From positions 257,897-321,896 of the forward strand of contig NZ_WPNZ01000011.1 in assembly GCF_009755605.1 (NCBI RefSeq): a DNA stretch of 64,000 nt, written 5' to 3'. Every line of letters begins with the position of its first letter. Position 1 is the stretch's first letter. This DNA is from Streptomyces typhae. GTDB lineage: Bacteria; Actinomycetota; Actinomycetes; Streptomycetales; Streptomycetaceae. The notes under the pieces are model-generated. The model was not told the origin of the DNA and made no database searches. It saw only the letters and a program-made list of their open reading frames with translations. The position numbers and the translations under genes are program-made. Shown in pieces: positions 19,671 to 28,586 of the stretch.

Positions 19671-20582
19671 GACGACGCCGCCGATCTGGGGCGCATCGGC
19701 CCAGTCGGCGAAGGCGGTGAGCAGCCGGGTGGCCGTCCGGCTGCCGAGCCGTTCCGTCAGCCGGCCGTGCAGCGCGCCCAGTTCCTCGAGGAGCCTGCTG
19801 AAGGAGCCCCGTACGCAGGGGCTGATGTCGACGAGTTCGGTGATGTCGAGCCCCGCGTACCGGGCCGCCGCCAGGTGTTCGTGGGGCGGGTCGAGCGACA
19901 CCGCGTTCAGCATGCTGAGGAAGGGGCCGATCCGGTCGAGGAGGTCCTCGGTCGTGCGACCCCGGACGTAGGGGGTCTCGACGACCAGGCGGCCGCCGGG
20001 CCGCAGTACCCGGGCGAGAGCCCCGTACAGCCGCGCGACGTCGAAGTGCGGGGTGCTCTCGAAGGCGAGGGCGGCGTCGAACGAGGCGTCGGGGAACGGC
20101 AGGCGCAGGGCGTCGGCGTACGTGAAGCGCACGTCGGCGCCGGGCCGCCGACTGCGGGCGTACGCCGCCGCCGCGGCGAGCGCGCGGCGGTCGATGTCGA
20201 CGCCGACCACGCTCGCGCCGGTGGTCTCCGCGATGCGCACGGCGGGCCTGCCGTTGCCGCAGCCCACGTCGAGGACCGTCCGTCCCGCGGCGGCGTCCAG
20301 CTTGCCGACGACGAGGTCGGTGAGGCGCCGGGTGGCCTCCTCCACCGGGGTGCGGTCGTCGGCGCCCCGCCACATCCCGAAGTGCCGGTCGGGACCCGCG
20401 GCGTCCTCCTCCAACGCCGTGAGCATGGCGTACGTTTCCTCGATTTCCCGGTGCGAGTAATCCGCGCGCCACCTCGGCTCTGCCGCGGTGGCGGAGACGT
20501 CCGCGTTCGCGGCGGCGGTGTTCTTGGCGCCGGTGTTCGTGACGTCTGCGTTCACGGCGTCCGTGTTCGCGGCGTCAGCCAT
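19647..20582 (-). CDS. Class I SAM-dependent methyltransferase
   Basis: ATG 20582 follows GGGAGTTCTC, giving 311 residues; the longer open frame upstream is non-coding in composition. The SAM site reads VLDVGCGNGRPAVRIA, then VVGVDIDRRAL, YADALRLPFPDASFDAALAFEST and RVLRPGGRLVVETPY. This suits small-molecule O-, N- or C-methyltransferases of the UbiE/CcoQ type. The N-terminal 30 residues are an odd Asn/Ala/Thr/Asp repeat (NTDAVNADVTNTGAKNT). It is the first minus-strand gene of the biosynthetic island, 43 bp upstream of the imine-reductase-like gene and divergent from the broken P450. Confidence 0.88.
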   Translation of the reverse strand: MADAANTDAVNADVTNTGAKNTAAANADVSATAAEPRWRADYSHREIEETYAMLTALEEDAAGPDRHFGMWRGADDRTPVEEATRRLTDLVVGKLDAAAGRTVLDVGCGNGRPAVRIAETTGASVVGVDIDRRALAAAAAYARSRRPGADVRFTYADALRLPFPDASFDAALAFESTPHFDVARLYGALARVLRPGGRLVVETPYVRGRTTEDLLDRIGPFLSMLNAVSLDPPHEHLAAARYAGLDITELVDISPCVRGSFSRLLEELGALHGRLTERLGSRTATRLLTAFADWADAPQIGGVVMTFTRAS

Positions 20583-20947
20583 GAGAACTCCCCACGAACC
20601 GATGCTCATCGAATTCGGAGGGTTCTTTCGCATACCGAATCCGAACCTGATGAAAATGTGCATTCGGCACAGATGAAGTGCGGCCGAGCGTCCGCTGCGG
20701 ACGTCCGGCAACCGAGCGTCAGCCTTGTCGAGGCGGTCTCGCACGTCAAGAATGGATTCACGCCACGTCGCCAGGACGCGGCGATCACGCGGACGAATGT
20801 GATCCTTCGGCGCCGCCGTGCGAAGTTGCGGGAACCGGCTAACATGAACGCCGCACAATGCGATGCGGATGGGCCACTCGCTCCGCGGTCCGGGCCGCAC
20901 TACAGTTCTCTCGGCCGCAGCCGTCCGAAATCCTCACTGGAGGTTTC
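20583..20947. other. Divergent intergenic region of the island
   Basis: This 365-bp stretch lies between the methyltransferase (minus) and the broken P450 (plus). It is clearly less GC-rich than its surroundings, especially at 20600-20680 (GAATTCGGAGGGTTC, TGATGAAAATGTGCATTC), as expected for promoter DNA. No coding frame is convincing and no clear -35/-10 pair was fixed. Confidence 0.5.
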
Positions 20948-21722
20948 GTGGACACCCGACCGGAACCACACCGAGAAGCACTGCGAGTAGCGTCGCGAGA
21001 ACCTCGCCCAGAACCCAGGGAATATCCTTTCAGCCAGCCTTGCGGGCTCGACGTGGATTCCGCGTACGAGCATTGCCGTAATCGGCAGGGGCTGACCTGG
21101 ATACGCCCGCCGTACGGCGACGACGCCTGGCTGGTGACGCGCTACGAGGACATCCGGTTCGTCCTGCGGGACCGGCGCTTCGTCCGGACTCCGCCGGCCG
21201 GCGCCGACGAGGCCCGGATCACCCCGCTCCCGTTGCAGGACAGCATCCTGAACACCGATCCGCCGCAACAGCCCCGGCTGCGCAGGGCCCTCCGAGCACC
21301 TGCGCGAACTCCGCGAGGACCGGGAGCTGCTACCGGCCACCGTCGACGAACTGCTGCGCTACGCGCCGTTCCGCTCCCATGTGACGTTCGCCCGCTACGC
21401 CACCGAGGACGTCGAGGTGGGCGGCACCCTGGTGCGCGCGGGCGAGCAGGTGCTCCCCGCGCTGCCCGCCGGGAACCGGGATCCGGCGCGGTTCACGGCG
21501 CCCGACCGCCTCGACTTCCACCGCGAGGGCAACCCGCACCTGTCGTTCGGACACGGGCAGCACCACTGCATGGGCCCGCCGCTGGTGCGGATGCTGGTCA
21601 GGGTCGCCGTCGCGACGCTGCTCGACGGTCCTGAGCCGAAGCTCGCCGTGGCCGAGCGGGAACTGCCGTGGCGGGCCGACCTGATCATCCGGCGTGTCGA
21701 GTCGCTGCCCGTCACCTGGTGA
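20948..21722 (+). pseudogene. Cytochrome P450 with large out-of-frame internal deletion
   Basis: GTG 20948 follows CTGGAGG. The first frame reads a normal P450 start (WIRPPYGDDAWLVTRYEDIRFVLRDRRF, then ILNTDPPQQPRLRRAL) up to about 21285. At about 21290 a different frame resumes at SEHLRELREDRELLPATVDELLRYAPF (K-helix ELLR) and continues through LPAGNRDPARF and FGHGQHHCMGPPLVRM (heme Cys) to the stop at 21720-21722. The region between (helices D to J, including the oxygen-binding I-helix) is absent. Total length is 775 nt against about 1200 for the family, so some 430 nt are missing. No functional product is expected. Confidence 0.85.
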
Positions 21723-21761
21723 CGCCCGGTGCCGGACCCGCCCGCCAAGGAGCGCACGGAA

Positions 21762-21789
21762 GGGAGGCTGGGCCCCCACCCAGCCTCCC
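21762..21789. terminator. Bidirectional terminator hairpin
   Basis: GGGAGGCTGGG (21762-21772) pairs perfectly with CCCAGCCTCCC (21779-21789) around a 6-nt loop, between the convergent P450 remnant and the EF-hand gene. Confidence 0.8.
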
Positions 21790-21848
21790 CCCTGAAGTGC
21801 GGCAGCGCCTCCCCCGGGCGCGTGCGGCACCGTCGTGCCGGGGCGCGG

Positions 21849-22394
21849 TCAGCTCCGCGGCTGCCCGAAGACCCGGCTGCTCGCCGCGTCCACCGAGGCG
21901 TCGGAGTACAGGTCGCGGCTCGCCACGAAGTACTCCTCGGGGCTGATCCGGCCGTCGCTGTCGGTGTCGATGGCCTGCGCCCCGATCCGGGCGTCACGGG
22001 TGGAGAGCCCGAAGGCCCGGAGCAGTTCCGCGAACTCGTCCGGCGACAGATAGCCGTCGTCGTTCGTGTCCGCGGCGGCGAATTCCGCGTCCGTGATCGG
22101 ACGCAGCAGGCCGTCCGCGGTCGACGGCTTGGCATGGCGTTCCATAGAGGACTGGAACTCCGACCGGGAGATCTTGTTGTCCTTGTCCGTGTCAATCAGT
22201 TCGTACATGATTTCCCACGCCTTGGCATAGGCCTCGTGCAGGCGGCGCCACTTCGGGCTCTCCTTTGTGTAGCCGAGGTAGGTCAGCACGCGCTCGGCAA
22301 GCTGCTGGAGATCAGCGGATTCGATGTATCCATTGCCATTGACGTCCGCGAGGCTGAACCACTGATCTGCCTTTTGCGCGATACCGGCGGCCAT
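21849..22394 (-). CDS. EF-hand calcium-binding protein (four EF hands)
   Basis: This is a 181-residue protein. Four canonical 12-residue loops are present: DVNGNGYIESAD (about 17-28), DTDKDNKISRSE (68-79), DTNDDGYLSPDE (107-118) and DTDSDGRISPEE (140-151), each with acidic residues at positions 1, 3, 5 and 12 or acceptable substitutes. The layout matches calmodulin- or calexcitin-like sarcoplasmic proteins known in Streptomyces as Ca2+ buffers or sensors. No signal peptide or membrane segment is seen, so it is cytoplasmic. It is a monocistronic minus-strand gene just outside the biosynthetic island. Confidence 0.93.
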   Translation of the reverse strand: MAAGIAQKADQWFSLADVNGNGYIESADLQQLAERVLTYLGYTKESPKWRRLHEAYAKAWEIMYELIDTDKDNKISRSEFQSSMERHAKPSTADGLLRPITDAEFAAADTNDDGYLSPDEFAELLRAFGLSTRDARIGAQAIDTDSDGRISPEEYFVASRDLYSDASVDAASSRVFGQPRS

Positions 22395-22591
22395 TTCGCT
22401 CTCCGCTCGTGTGGACGGCTAGCTGTGCTGCGCGCTGCCCCAGCGTACTGAAAGCACAGGTAGCGGCCAGACCGAAATTGCGACATCCGGCGGGCGGATG
22501 GAAGAGAACGGTGTGGGGGCCGGGGCGCAGGATAAAGGAGATTACGGGGGCACGGCCGGCGCCTCGCGAGCCCGGGGTCTCCCGACCGGCA

Positions 22592-23317
22592 TCACCCGGG
22601 CCGCCCCGCCACCAGCCACCGTGAGGGCAGTTCGATGCGGCTGCCGTCCGCGGCGAACTCGGTGGTCAAAAGCGGGAGTTCTCCGTTCGCGAACACTTCG
22701 AGGCCCGCCCGGTGGACGAATTCGGGGACGACCGCGTCGGCCACATCGCCCGGCGCGATGCCGTGGGCGAAGACGGGGGCCAGCTTGGGCGGCGGCCCCC
22801 CGTCGCCCGCGGCCAGACCGCGCAGGACGGGCCCCGCGGCTTCGGCGAGTTCGACGGCGAAGGCCCGGCCGCGCTCACCGACGAGCACGGCGATGCAGTC
22901 CAGGAGCGGCTGCCGGTCGGCGGGCTCGCACTGGTGCAGGACGCCGCGCATGTACACGTTGACGTCGCCCAGTTCGGCGTGGAGCTGCTCGACCTCGCCG
23001 CGCTCGGCGGCGTCGAGCTGGCGGAACTCGGCCTGGCCCGCCGGGTCGGCCGCCCTGGCGTGGGCGACGGCGGCGGCCGACAGGTCCACGCCGAGCACCC
23101 GCGGGAACCGGTCGGCGAGGAAGCGGGTCTGGCTGCCGTTGCCGCAGCCGAGGTCCACGAGGGGCAGCCCGGGAGCGGTCATGTACGGCTCGAACAGGGC
23201 CAGGTGGCGGCCCGCCCCGAGGGCGGGATCGGAGTCCCAGAGGACGGCGCCCTCCTCCGTGGGCGCCTCGCTCCAGAACCCCTCCCAGGCCTCCTGGTAC
23301 CGACTGGTGACGCCCAT
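22592..23317 (-). CDS. SAM-dependent methyltransferase
   Basis: This is a 241-residue protein with ATG 23317 after GGGGAGTCGGGC. The SAM-binding region is LPLVDLGCGNGSQTRFLADRFPRVLGVDLS, followed by FRQLDAAERG and VNVYMRGVLHQCEPADRQPLL. The N-terminus (YQEAWEGFWSEAPTEEGAVLWDSDP) resembles thiopurine-type or class I small-molecule methyltransferases. The substrate is unknown. It lies 132 bp upstream of the phosphatase gene's stop, on the same strand as its neighbours. Confidence 0.88.
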   Translation of the reverse strand: MGVTSRYQEAWEGFWSEAPTEEGAVLWDSDPALGAGRHLALFEPYMTAPGLPLVDLGCGNGSQTRFLADRFPRVLGVDLSAAAVAHARAADPAGQAEFRQLDAAERGEVEQLHAELGDVNVYMRGVLHQCEPADRQPLLDCIAVLVGERGRAFAVELAEAAGPVLRGLAAGDGGPPPKLAPVFAHGIAPGDVADAVVPEFVHRAGLEVFANGELPLLTTEFAADGSRIELPSRWLVAGRPG

Positions 23318-23449
23318 GCCCGACTCCCCGGAGATGCGACTGGCGCCGCCGATACCGGCGACAAGATCGGTCTACCGCTCCCGGGGGCGCCCGACAAGTC
23401 ACCGGCGCACACCTTCCCCGCGCTTTCGACGCGCGGCAGCCGGCGGGGC

Positions 23450-25900
23450 CTAGCGGCGCGGGCGCGGCAGGGGCAGTTCGAACCACACGGTCTTGCCGCC
23501 GCTGGTCCTGCTGGTGCCCCACTCCTTGGCGAGGTGGGTGACGATGCGCAGGCCGCGCCCGAACTCGTCATCCGGGCCCGCGCTGAGCAGCGTGGGCAGG
23601 GTGGCGTCGTCGTCCTCGACCTCGCACAGGAGCCGCCCGGAACGCACCAGGCGGAGGCCGATGCGGCCGCCGCGGGTGTGCCGTACGGCGTTGGTGACGA
23701 GTTCGCTGGCGAGCAGCACCGTGATGTCGGCGAGGTCGTCGAGGCCCCAGTCCCGCAGCCGGGCGCGGACCAGGTCGCGGGCCCTGCTGACCTCGCTGGG
23801 GTCGGGGGCGAGCCGCCAGTGCCCGACGTCCGTGGAGGCCACGCCGTTGAGTCTGGCCATCAGCAGGGCCACGTCGTCCTTGCGGCCGCCGCGCGTGTTG
23901 AGGGCCCGGATGATGGTGTCGCAGGCGTCGTCCATGGACGCCGCCGGGTGGGCCGCGGACTCGACGAGGGTGGCGAGGCCGACACCGATGTCCTCGCCGC
24001 GCACTTCGACCAGGCCGTCGGTGCACATCAGGAGCCGGTCGCCGGGGGCGACCCGGACCCGTACCGACTCGAACGGCACGCCGCCGACGCCGATGGGCGC
24101 TCCGGTGGGCAGGTCGATCAGCTCGCTGCGGCCGTCCACGGCGCGGACGAGTACGGGCGGGATGTGGCCCGCGTTGGCGAGGTGCAGTTCGCCGGCGATC
24201 GGGTCGTACACCGCGTACAGGCAGGTCGCCAGATAGTGCTCGCCGAGCCGCTGCGCCAGGTCGTCGAGGTTGCGCAGGAGCTGGGCGGGCGGCAGGTCGA
24301 GGGCCGCCATGGTCTGGACGGCGGTGCGCAACTGGCCCATCATCGCGGCGGAGTTGAGGCCGTGCCCCATGACGTCGCCGACGACGAGGGCGGTGCGCGC
24401 CCCGGGCAGTTTCACCGAGTCGAACCAGTCGCCGCCGACCCGGCCGAGCATCGTGCCCGGGAGGTAGCGGGTGGCGATGTCGCAGCCGGACATGCGGGGC
24501 TCGATGTGCGGCAGCATGCTGTCCTGGAGGGTGTCGGCCACCGACTCCTGGTAGGTGTACATGCGGGCGTTGTCCAGGACCAGGCCCGCGCGGGCGGCCA
24601 GTTCGGCGCCGGTGACGCGGTCCATGTCGTTGAAGACGGGCCGCTCCCGGTGGCGCAGCAGGATCATGAAGCCGAGGACGACGTTGCGTGCCTTCAGGGG
24701 CACGACCAGCATCGACCGGTGGTTGATCAGCGGCCGGATGTCGCGCTTCTCGAACTGCGAGGCGATGGCGTTGCCCATCTCCTCCGTGATGCGCGGTACG
24801 AGGACGGGGTCGCCGGACGTCATGCACTGGAAGAACGGTGTGTGCGCGGGGAACGGCATGGACTCGCCGACCGGCACGACGTCGTCCCAGCGGCCGGGCT
24901 CGTCGGTGTGCTCGACGGCGACGCGGTGCCACATCGTGGTCTCGTCGGGCACGCCGTCGGGGAAGCCCTCGCCCGCGACGACCTGCTCGCGCAGATAGGT
25001 GCCCGCGACGTCCGTGAAGCGCGGCACGACGGCCTTGCTGACCTCCTGGACGGTGCGGGCGAGGTCGAGCGAGGAACCGATGCGGCCGCTCACCTCGTTG
25101 AGGAATTCGAGGTGTTCGCGGACCGCCGCGTATTCGAGGTCCTCGGCCTCGGCGTCCGCGTCGTGGGTGTCCGGGGCGGGGGCGAGCCCGGCGGCGGCCG
25201 CGGCTTCGGCGCGCCGTCTGCGGGCCTGCCGCTCGGCGCGCCGCGGCACGCCCCAGTCGGGGGTGACGGGCACGCGGTCGTGCTGGCTGAACTCCAGGAC
25301 CGGGTAGCCCAGTTCGAGGACCTGCGCGACGATGCGGGCGCTCTCGCCGACGCTCATGCTCGGCAGGATGTCGGGGAGGCGGTGGGCGAGTTCGTCGGCG
25401 CCGGGGAAGTCCGTGTGCAGCGCGAACCCGGGCGCTATGCGCTCCATGTGGCCGGCGGGGGCGCCCTCGGCCTCGCCGGCGGCGGTCAGCCGGGCGGCGT
25501 CGGCGGCGAGCACGAGCAGCCGTTCCGGGCCGGGGCCCACGAGGGGGTAGGCCCACCACAGGACGTCGATGCGCCCGTGCCCGCGGGGTGCGGGGGTCAG
25601 CCGGGCGCGGCCCGCGGCGGGGTAGGAGATACGGCCGTCGAGGGAACTGCCGAGGTCGGGGCCGAGCGCGTCGTGGTCGCCGTAGGGCGCGTCGTCCTGC
25701 GGGAGGGCTCCGGAGACGGGCAGCAGATCGCCCGCGGGGCGGCCCACGGCCTCCTCCTTGACGTACCCGAAGAGGCGGCGCGCGCCGGTGCTCCAGTGGG
25801 ACACCAGTCCCGTGCCGTCGATGACGACCACGGCCAGCGGTACACGGCCGGACACACCGCTGTGCGCGGCCGGCTCGCCGTCAGGGGTCCCACGCTCCAT
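23450..25900 (-). CDS. PAS-GAF-PP2C(SpoIIE)-HATPase signalling phosphatase
   Basis: ATG 25900 follows AAGGAGCCGAGGCC, giving 816 residues; an ATG at 25951 lacks such a site. The order is a PAS-like domain (about 18-100; VVVIDGTGLVSHWSTGARRLFGY), a linker, a GAF domain (about 270-430), a SpoIIE/PP2C domain (about 450-650; GGDWFDSVKL, VGDVMGHGLNSAAMMGQLRT, CTDGLVEVRGED, RKDDVALLMARL) and an anti-sigma-type HATPase (about 690-810; LASELVTNAVRHT, GRGLRIVTHLAKEWG). Such proteins act as phosphatase and kinase on anti-anti-sigma factors in stress or development switches. No partner is adjacent. Confidence 0.9.
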   Translation of the reverse strand: MERGTPDGEPAAHSGVSGRVPLAVVVIDGTGLVSHWSTGARRLFGYVKEEAVGRPAGDLLPVSGALPQDDAPYGDHDALGPDLGSSLDGRISYPAAGRARLTPAPRGHGRIDVLWWAYPLVGPGPERLLVLAADAARLTAAGEAEGAPAGHMERIAPGFALHTDFPGADELAHRLPDILPSMSVGESARIVAQVLELGYPVLEFSQHDRVPVTPDWGVPRRAERQARRRRAEAAAAAGLAPAPDTHDADAEAEDLEYAAVREHLEFLNEVSGRIGSSLDLARTVQEVSKAVVPRFTDVAGTYLREQVVAGEGFPDGVPDETTMWHRVAVEHTDEPGRWDDVVPVGESMPFPAHTPFFQCMTSGDPVLVPRITEEMGNAIASQFEKRDIRPLINHRSMLVVPLKARNVVLGFMILLRHRERPVFNDMDRVTGAELAARAGLVLDNARMYTYQESVADTLQDSMLPHIEPRMSGCDIATRYLPGTMLGRVGGDWFDSVKLPGARTALVVGDVMGHGLNSAAMMGQLRTAVQTMAALDLPPAQLLRNLDDLAQRLGEHYLATCLYAVYDPIAGELHLANAGHIPPVLVRAVDGRSELIDLPTGAPIGVGGVPFESVRVRVAPGDRLLMCTDGLVEVRGEDIGVGLATLVESAAHPAASMDDACDTIIRALNTRGGRKDDVALLMARLNGVASTDVGHWRLAPDPSEVSRARDLVRARLRDWGLDDLADITVLLASELVTNAVRHTRGGRIGLRLVRSGRLLCEVEDDDATLPTLLSAGPDDEFGRGLRIVTHLAKEWGTSRTSGGKTVWFELPLPRPRR

Positions 25901-26090
25901 GGCCTCGGCTCCTTCCCGCGGCGCGGCAAGATCGGCATCGTCCCCAGCCATCGTCTTCGACCACCGTACGGCGGTCGCGGCTCGCCGTGCGGCGCTATCG
26001 GCGAATTCCTCCCGGCGGGGGCGCCGCCGGAGCGGGCCCCGCACCCCGCGGCCGCGCGGGGTGCGGCCCGGGCTCTTCGGTCCTCAGCCC

Positions 26091-28586
26091 TCAGTCCTCG
26101 TGTCCCAGTTGCAGGTCCCGCTCCGTGCGGCCGCCGCCCGCCATCTGGAGGACCGTGGCGACCGGGGGATATCCGGCCGCGATCACCGTGTACTCGCCGG
26201 AGGAGAGATCGATGAAACGGAAGGTGCCGTCGGGGCCGGTGGTGAGGGTGTCCACGACGTTGCCCGCGGCGTCCAGGAGCGTCACACGGGCGTCCTCGAC
26301 GGGCCGTCCGGCCCCGGCCCGCACGGTGCCGCGCAGCACCGCTCCCCCGGCGAGTTCGATGTCCTGGCGGGTCTCCCTGGACGCCTGCACGCTGACGGGC
26401 AGCGCGGCGGGGCGGAACGCGGGCGCGCTGGCGGCCAGGGTGTACTCGCCCGCGACCAGCTCCGTGATCACATAGCCGCCCTCGCGTCCGCTGCGGGTGG
26501 CGGCGACCACCTCGCCGCGCACGTCGGTGAGGGTCACGGCGGCGTCCCGTACGGGCGTGCCGTCGGCGGTGAGGACGCTGCCCGCGAGCCGCCCCGCGCC
26601 GCCGAGGACCACGTCGAGCTCCACGGGGCGTTCGCCGACGGTGACCGTGACGGCCTGCGGCTGGTGGCCGCCCGCCGCGGCGATCAGGACGAACGAGCCG
26701 GACCCCGGCGTCGCCAGCGCGTACCGCCCGTCCTCGCCGCTCGCGCCGCGCCCGATCTGACGGCCCGTGACGTCGATGAGCGTCAGGGCGGCGCGCGGCA
26801 CGACGGTGCCGTCCGGGTGCTGCACGGTGCCGCAGACCGGCAGTCCCGCGGCGTACGCGGAGCGCGCGGCAGGGACGGCGGCCTCGGCGGGGGGCGCACA
26901 GGCGGGACCCGGGGCGCCGGGGGCGTGCGGGACCTGCTGTGACTGCGGGGACTGCGGGGTTGTGGGCGACACGGCGCTGGACAAGAGGGGGGTCTCCTTG
27001 AGGAAGCAGGCGAGCAGCAGGCCGAGGACGAGGACGGGGACCAGGTAGAGGAAGATCCGCGGCATGGCGTCCGCGTACGCCTGGATGTAGCCCTCGCGCA
27101 GCGGGGCGGGCAGCGCGTGGACGAGTTGCGGGGTGATGGATTCGGCGTCGGGAAGCTCGGCGCCCGCGGGCAGCCGTCCCGCGAGGGCGTCGGTGAGGCG
27201 GTCGGCGAAGAGGGTGCCGAAGACCGCGGCGCCGACGCTGCCGCCGATCTGCCGGAAGTAGTTGTTGGCGCTGGTCGCGGTGCCGAGGTCGGCCGGCGGC
27301 ACGGCGTTCTGCACGGCGAGGATCAGGACCGGCATGACCAGGCCGACTCCGGCTCCGAGGACGGCCATCCAGATGCTGTACTGGAGCCGGGGCGTGTCGG
27401 TTTCGAGTCGGGAGAGGAGGTACATGCCCACCACGGAGAGGGCGCTGCCGAGCACCGGGTAGATCCGGTAGCGCCCGGTATGGCTGATGAGCTGCCCCGC
27501 GACGATCGACGCGCCGACTACTGCGCCCATCATCGGGAGCATCAGGAGCCCGGATTCCGTGGCGCTCGCCCCGTCGACCATCTGGAGGTAGGTCGGCAGG
27601 TAGCTGGCCGCTCCGAAGAGGGCCACTCCGACGACGAGACCCACCAGGCCCGTGAGGGTGAAGACCGAGTCACGGAACAGGCGCAGCGGGATGATCGGTT
27701 CTGCCGCGAAGCGTTCGACGAGGAGGAAGAGCAGGGTGGAGACGGCGGCGCCCGCGGCGAGCCCGAGGATCACGCGTGAGCCCCAGGCGTGTTCGGTGCC
27801 GCCCCAACTGGTCAGCAGGACCAGGCAGGTGGAGGCGGCGACGAGGAGCAGGGCGCCGAGCACGTCGAACCTGCCGCGCGCGGCGGGCTCGGGAAGCTTC
27901 AGGACGACGGCGACGACCAACAGCGTGACCAGGCCGAAGGGCACGTTGAAGTAGAAGCACCAGCGCCAGGAGACATGGTCGGTGAAGAAGCCGCCGAGCA
28001 GCGGCCCCGCGACGGAGGCGAGGCCGAAGGAGGCGCCGATCATGCCCATGTAGCGGCCACGCGCGCGGGGCGGCACGATGTCCGCGATGATCGCCTGGAC
28101 GCCGATCATGAGACCGCCCGCGCCGACGCCCTGGAGGGCCCGGAAGGCGATGAGCTGGTCCATGGTGCGGGACCAGCCCGCGAGCGCGGAGCCGACGACG
28201 AAGACGACGATGGCGAACTGGAAGACGCCCTTGCGGCCGTAGAGGTCGCCGAGCTTTCCGTAGATGGGCAGGCCGACGGTGGAGGTCAGCAGGTAGGCGG
28301 TGATCGCCCAGGGCATCCGGTCCAGGCCGTGCAGCTCACCGACGATCTTCGGCAGCGCGGTCGCGACGATCATCTGCTCGAGCGCGGCGAGCAGCAGGGC
28401 CAGCATGAGGCCGAAGAAGACCATGCGGACGCGGGCGGGTGAGAGCCCGTGCGCGGCCTGCCGCGCGGCGTCCGGTGGCGCGGGCGGCGGCTGCCGGGAC
28501 TGATCCTGCTCCGGGGCCCCCAACGGGGTGTGGGCGACCGCCCGTTCACCGTGCCCGGCGCCCATCGCCAGCGTCGTCCCGCCCAC
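26091..28586 (-). CDS. DHA2-type MFS drug transporter fused to three carboxypeptidase-regulatory-like domains
   Basis: GTG 28586 is preceded by GGGGAGCACCAG; the product is 831 residues. Residues about 50-560 form a 14-helix EmrB/QacA transporter with motif A GKLGDLYGRKGVFQ, motif C-type GASFGLASVAGPLLGGFF, and WRWCFYFNVPFG. After a Pro/Gln/Ala linker come three tandem beta-sandwich repeats of about 80 residues (VCGTVQHPDGTVVPRAALTLID, LAGSVLTADGTPVRDAAVTLTD, LRGTVRAGAGRPVEDARVTLLD). Each ends in a YxL or YTV strand and a G-x-F/Y-x-L segment. These resemble the carboxypeptidase D regulatory (transthyretin-like) fold. The last transmembrane helix decides on which side the repeats lie; with 14 helices and the N-terminus inside they would be cytoplasmic. 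Confidence 0.92.
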   Translation of the reverse strand: MGGTTLAMGAGHGERAVAHTPLGAPEQDQSRQPPPAPPDAARQAAHGLSPARVRMVFFGLMLALLLAALEQMIVATALPKIVGELHGLDRMPWAITAYLLTSTVGLPIYGKLGDLYGRKGVFQFAIVVFVVGSALAGWSRTMDQLIAFRALQGVGAGGLMIGVQAIIADIVPPRARGRYMGMIGASFGLASVAGPLLGGFFTDHVSWRWCFYFNVPFGLVTLLVVAVVLKLPEPAARGRFDVLGALLLVAASTCLVLLTSWGGTEHAWGSRVILGLAAGAAVSTLLFLLVERFAAEPIIPLRLFRDSVFTLTGLVGLVVGVALFGAASYLPTYLQMVDGASATESGLLMLPMMGAVVGASIVAGQLISHTGRYRIYPVLGSALSVVGMYLLSRLETDTPRLQYSIWMAVLGAGVGLVMPVLILAVQNAVPPADLGTATSANNYFRQIGGSVGAAVFGTLFADRLTDALAGRLPAGAELPDAESITPQLVHALPAPLREGYIQAYADAMPRIFLYLVPVLVLGLLLACFLKETPLLSSAVSPTTPQSPQSQQVPHAPGAPGPACAPPAEAAVPAARSAYAAGLPVCGTVQHPDGTVVPRAALTLIDVTGRQIGRGASGEDGRYALATPGSGSFVLIAAAGGHQPQAVTVTVGERPVELDVVLGGAGRLAGSVLTADGTPVRDAAVTLTDVRGEVVAATRSGREGGYVITELVAGEYTLAASAPAFRPAALPVSVQASRETRQDIELAGGAVLRGTVRAGAGRPVEDARVTLLDAAGNVVDTLTTGPDGTFRFIDLSSGEYTVIAAGYPPVATVLQMAGGGRTERDLQLGHED

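Noticed and set aside
21849..23317. EF-hand and methyltransferase as members of the biosynthetic island
   Set aside because: A terminator separates them from the island P450, and the EF-hand protein resembles ordinary Streptomyces calcium proteins. There is no evidence of co-transcription.
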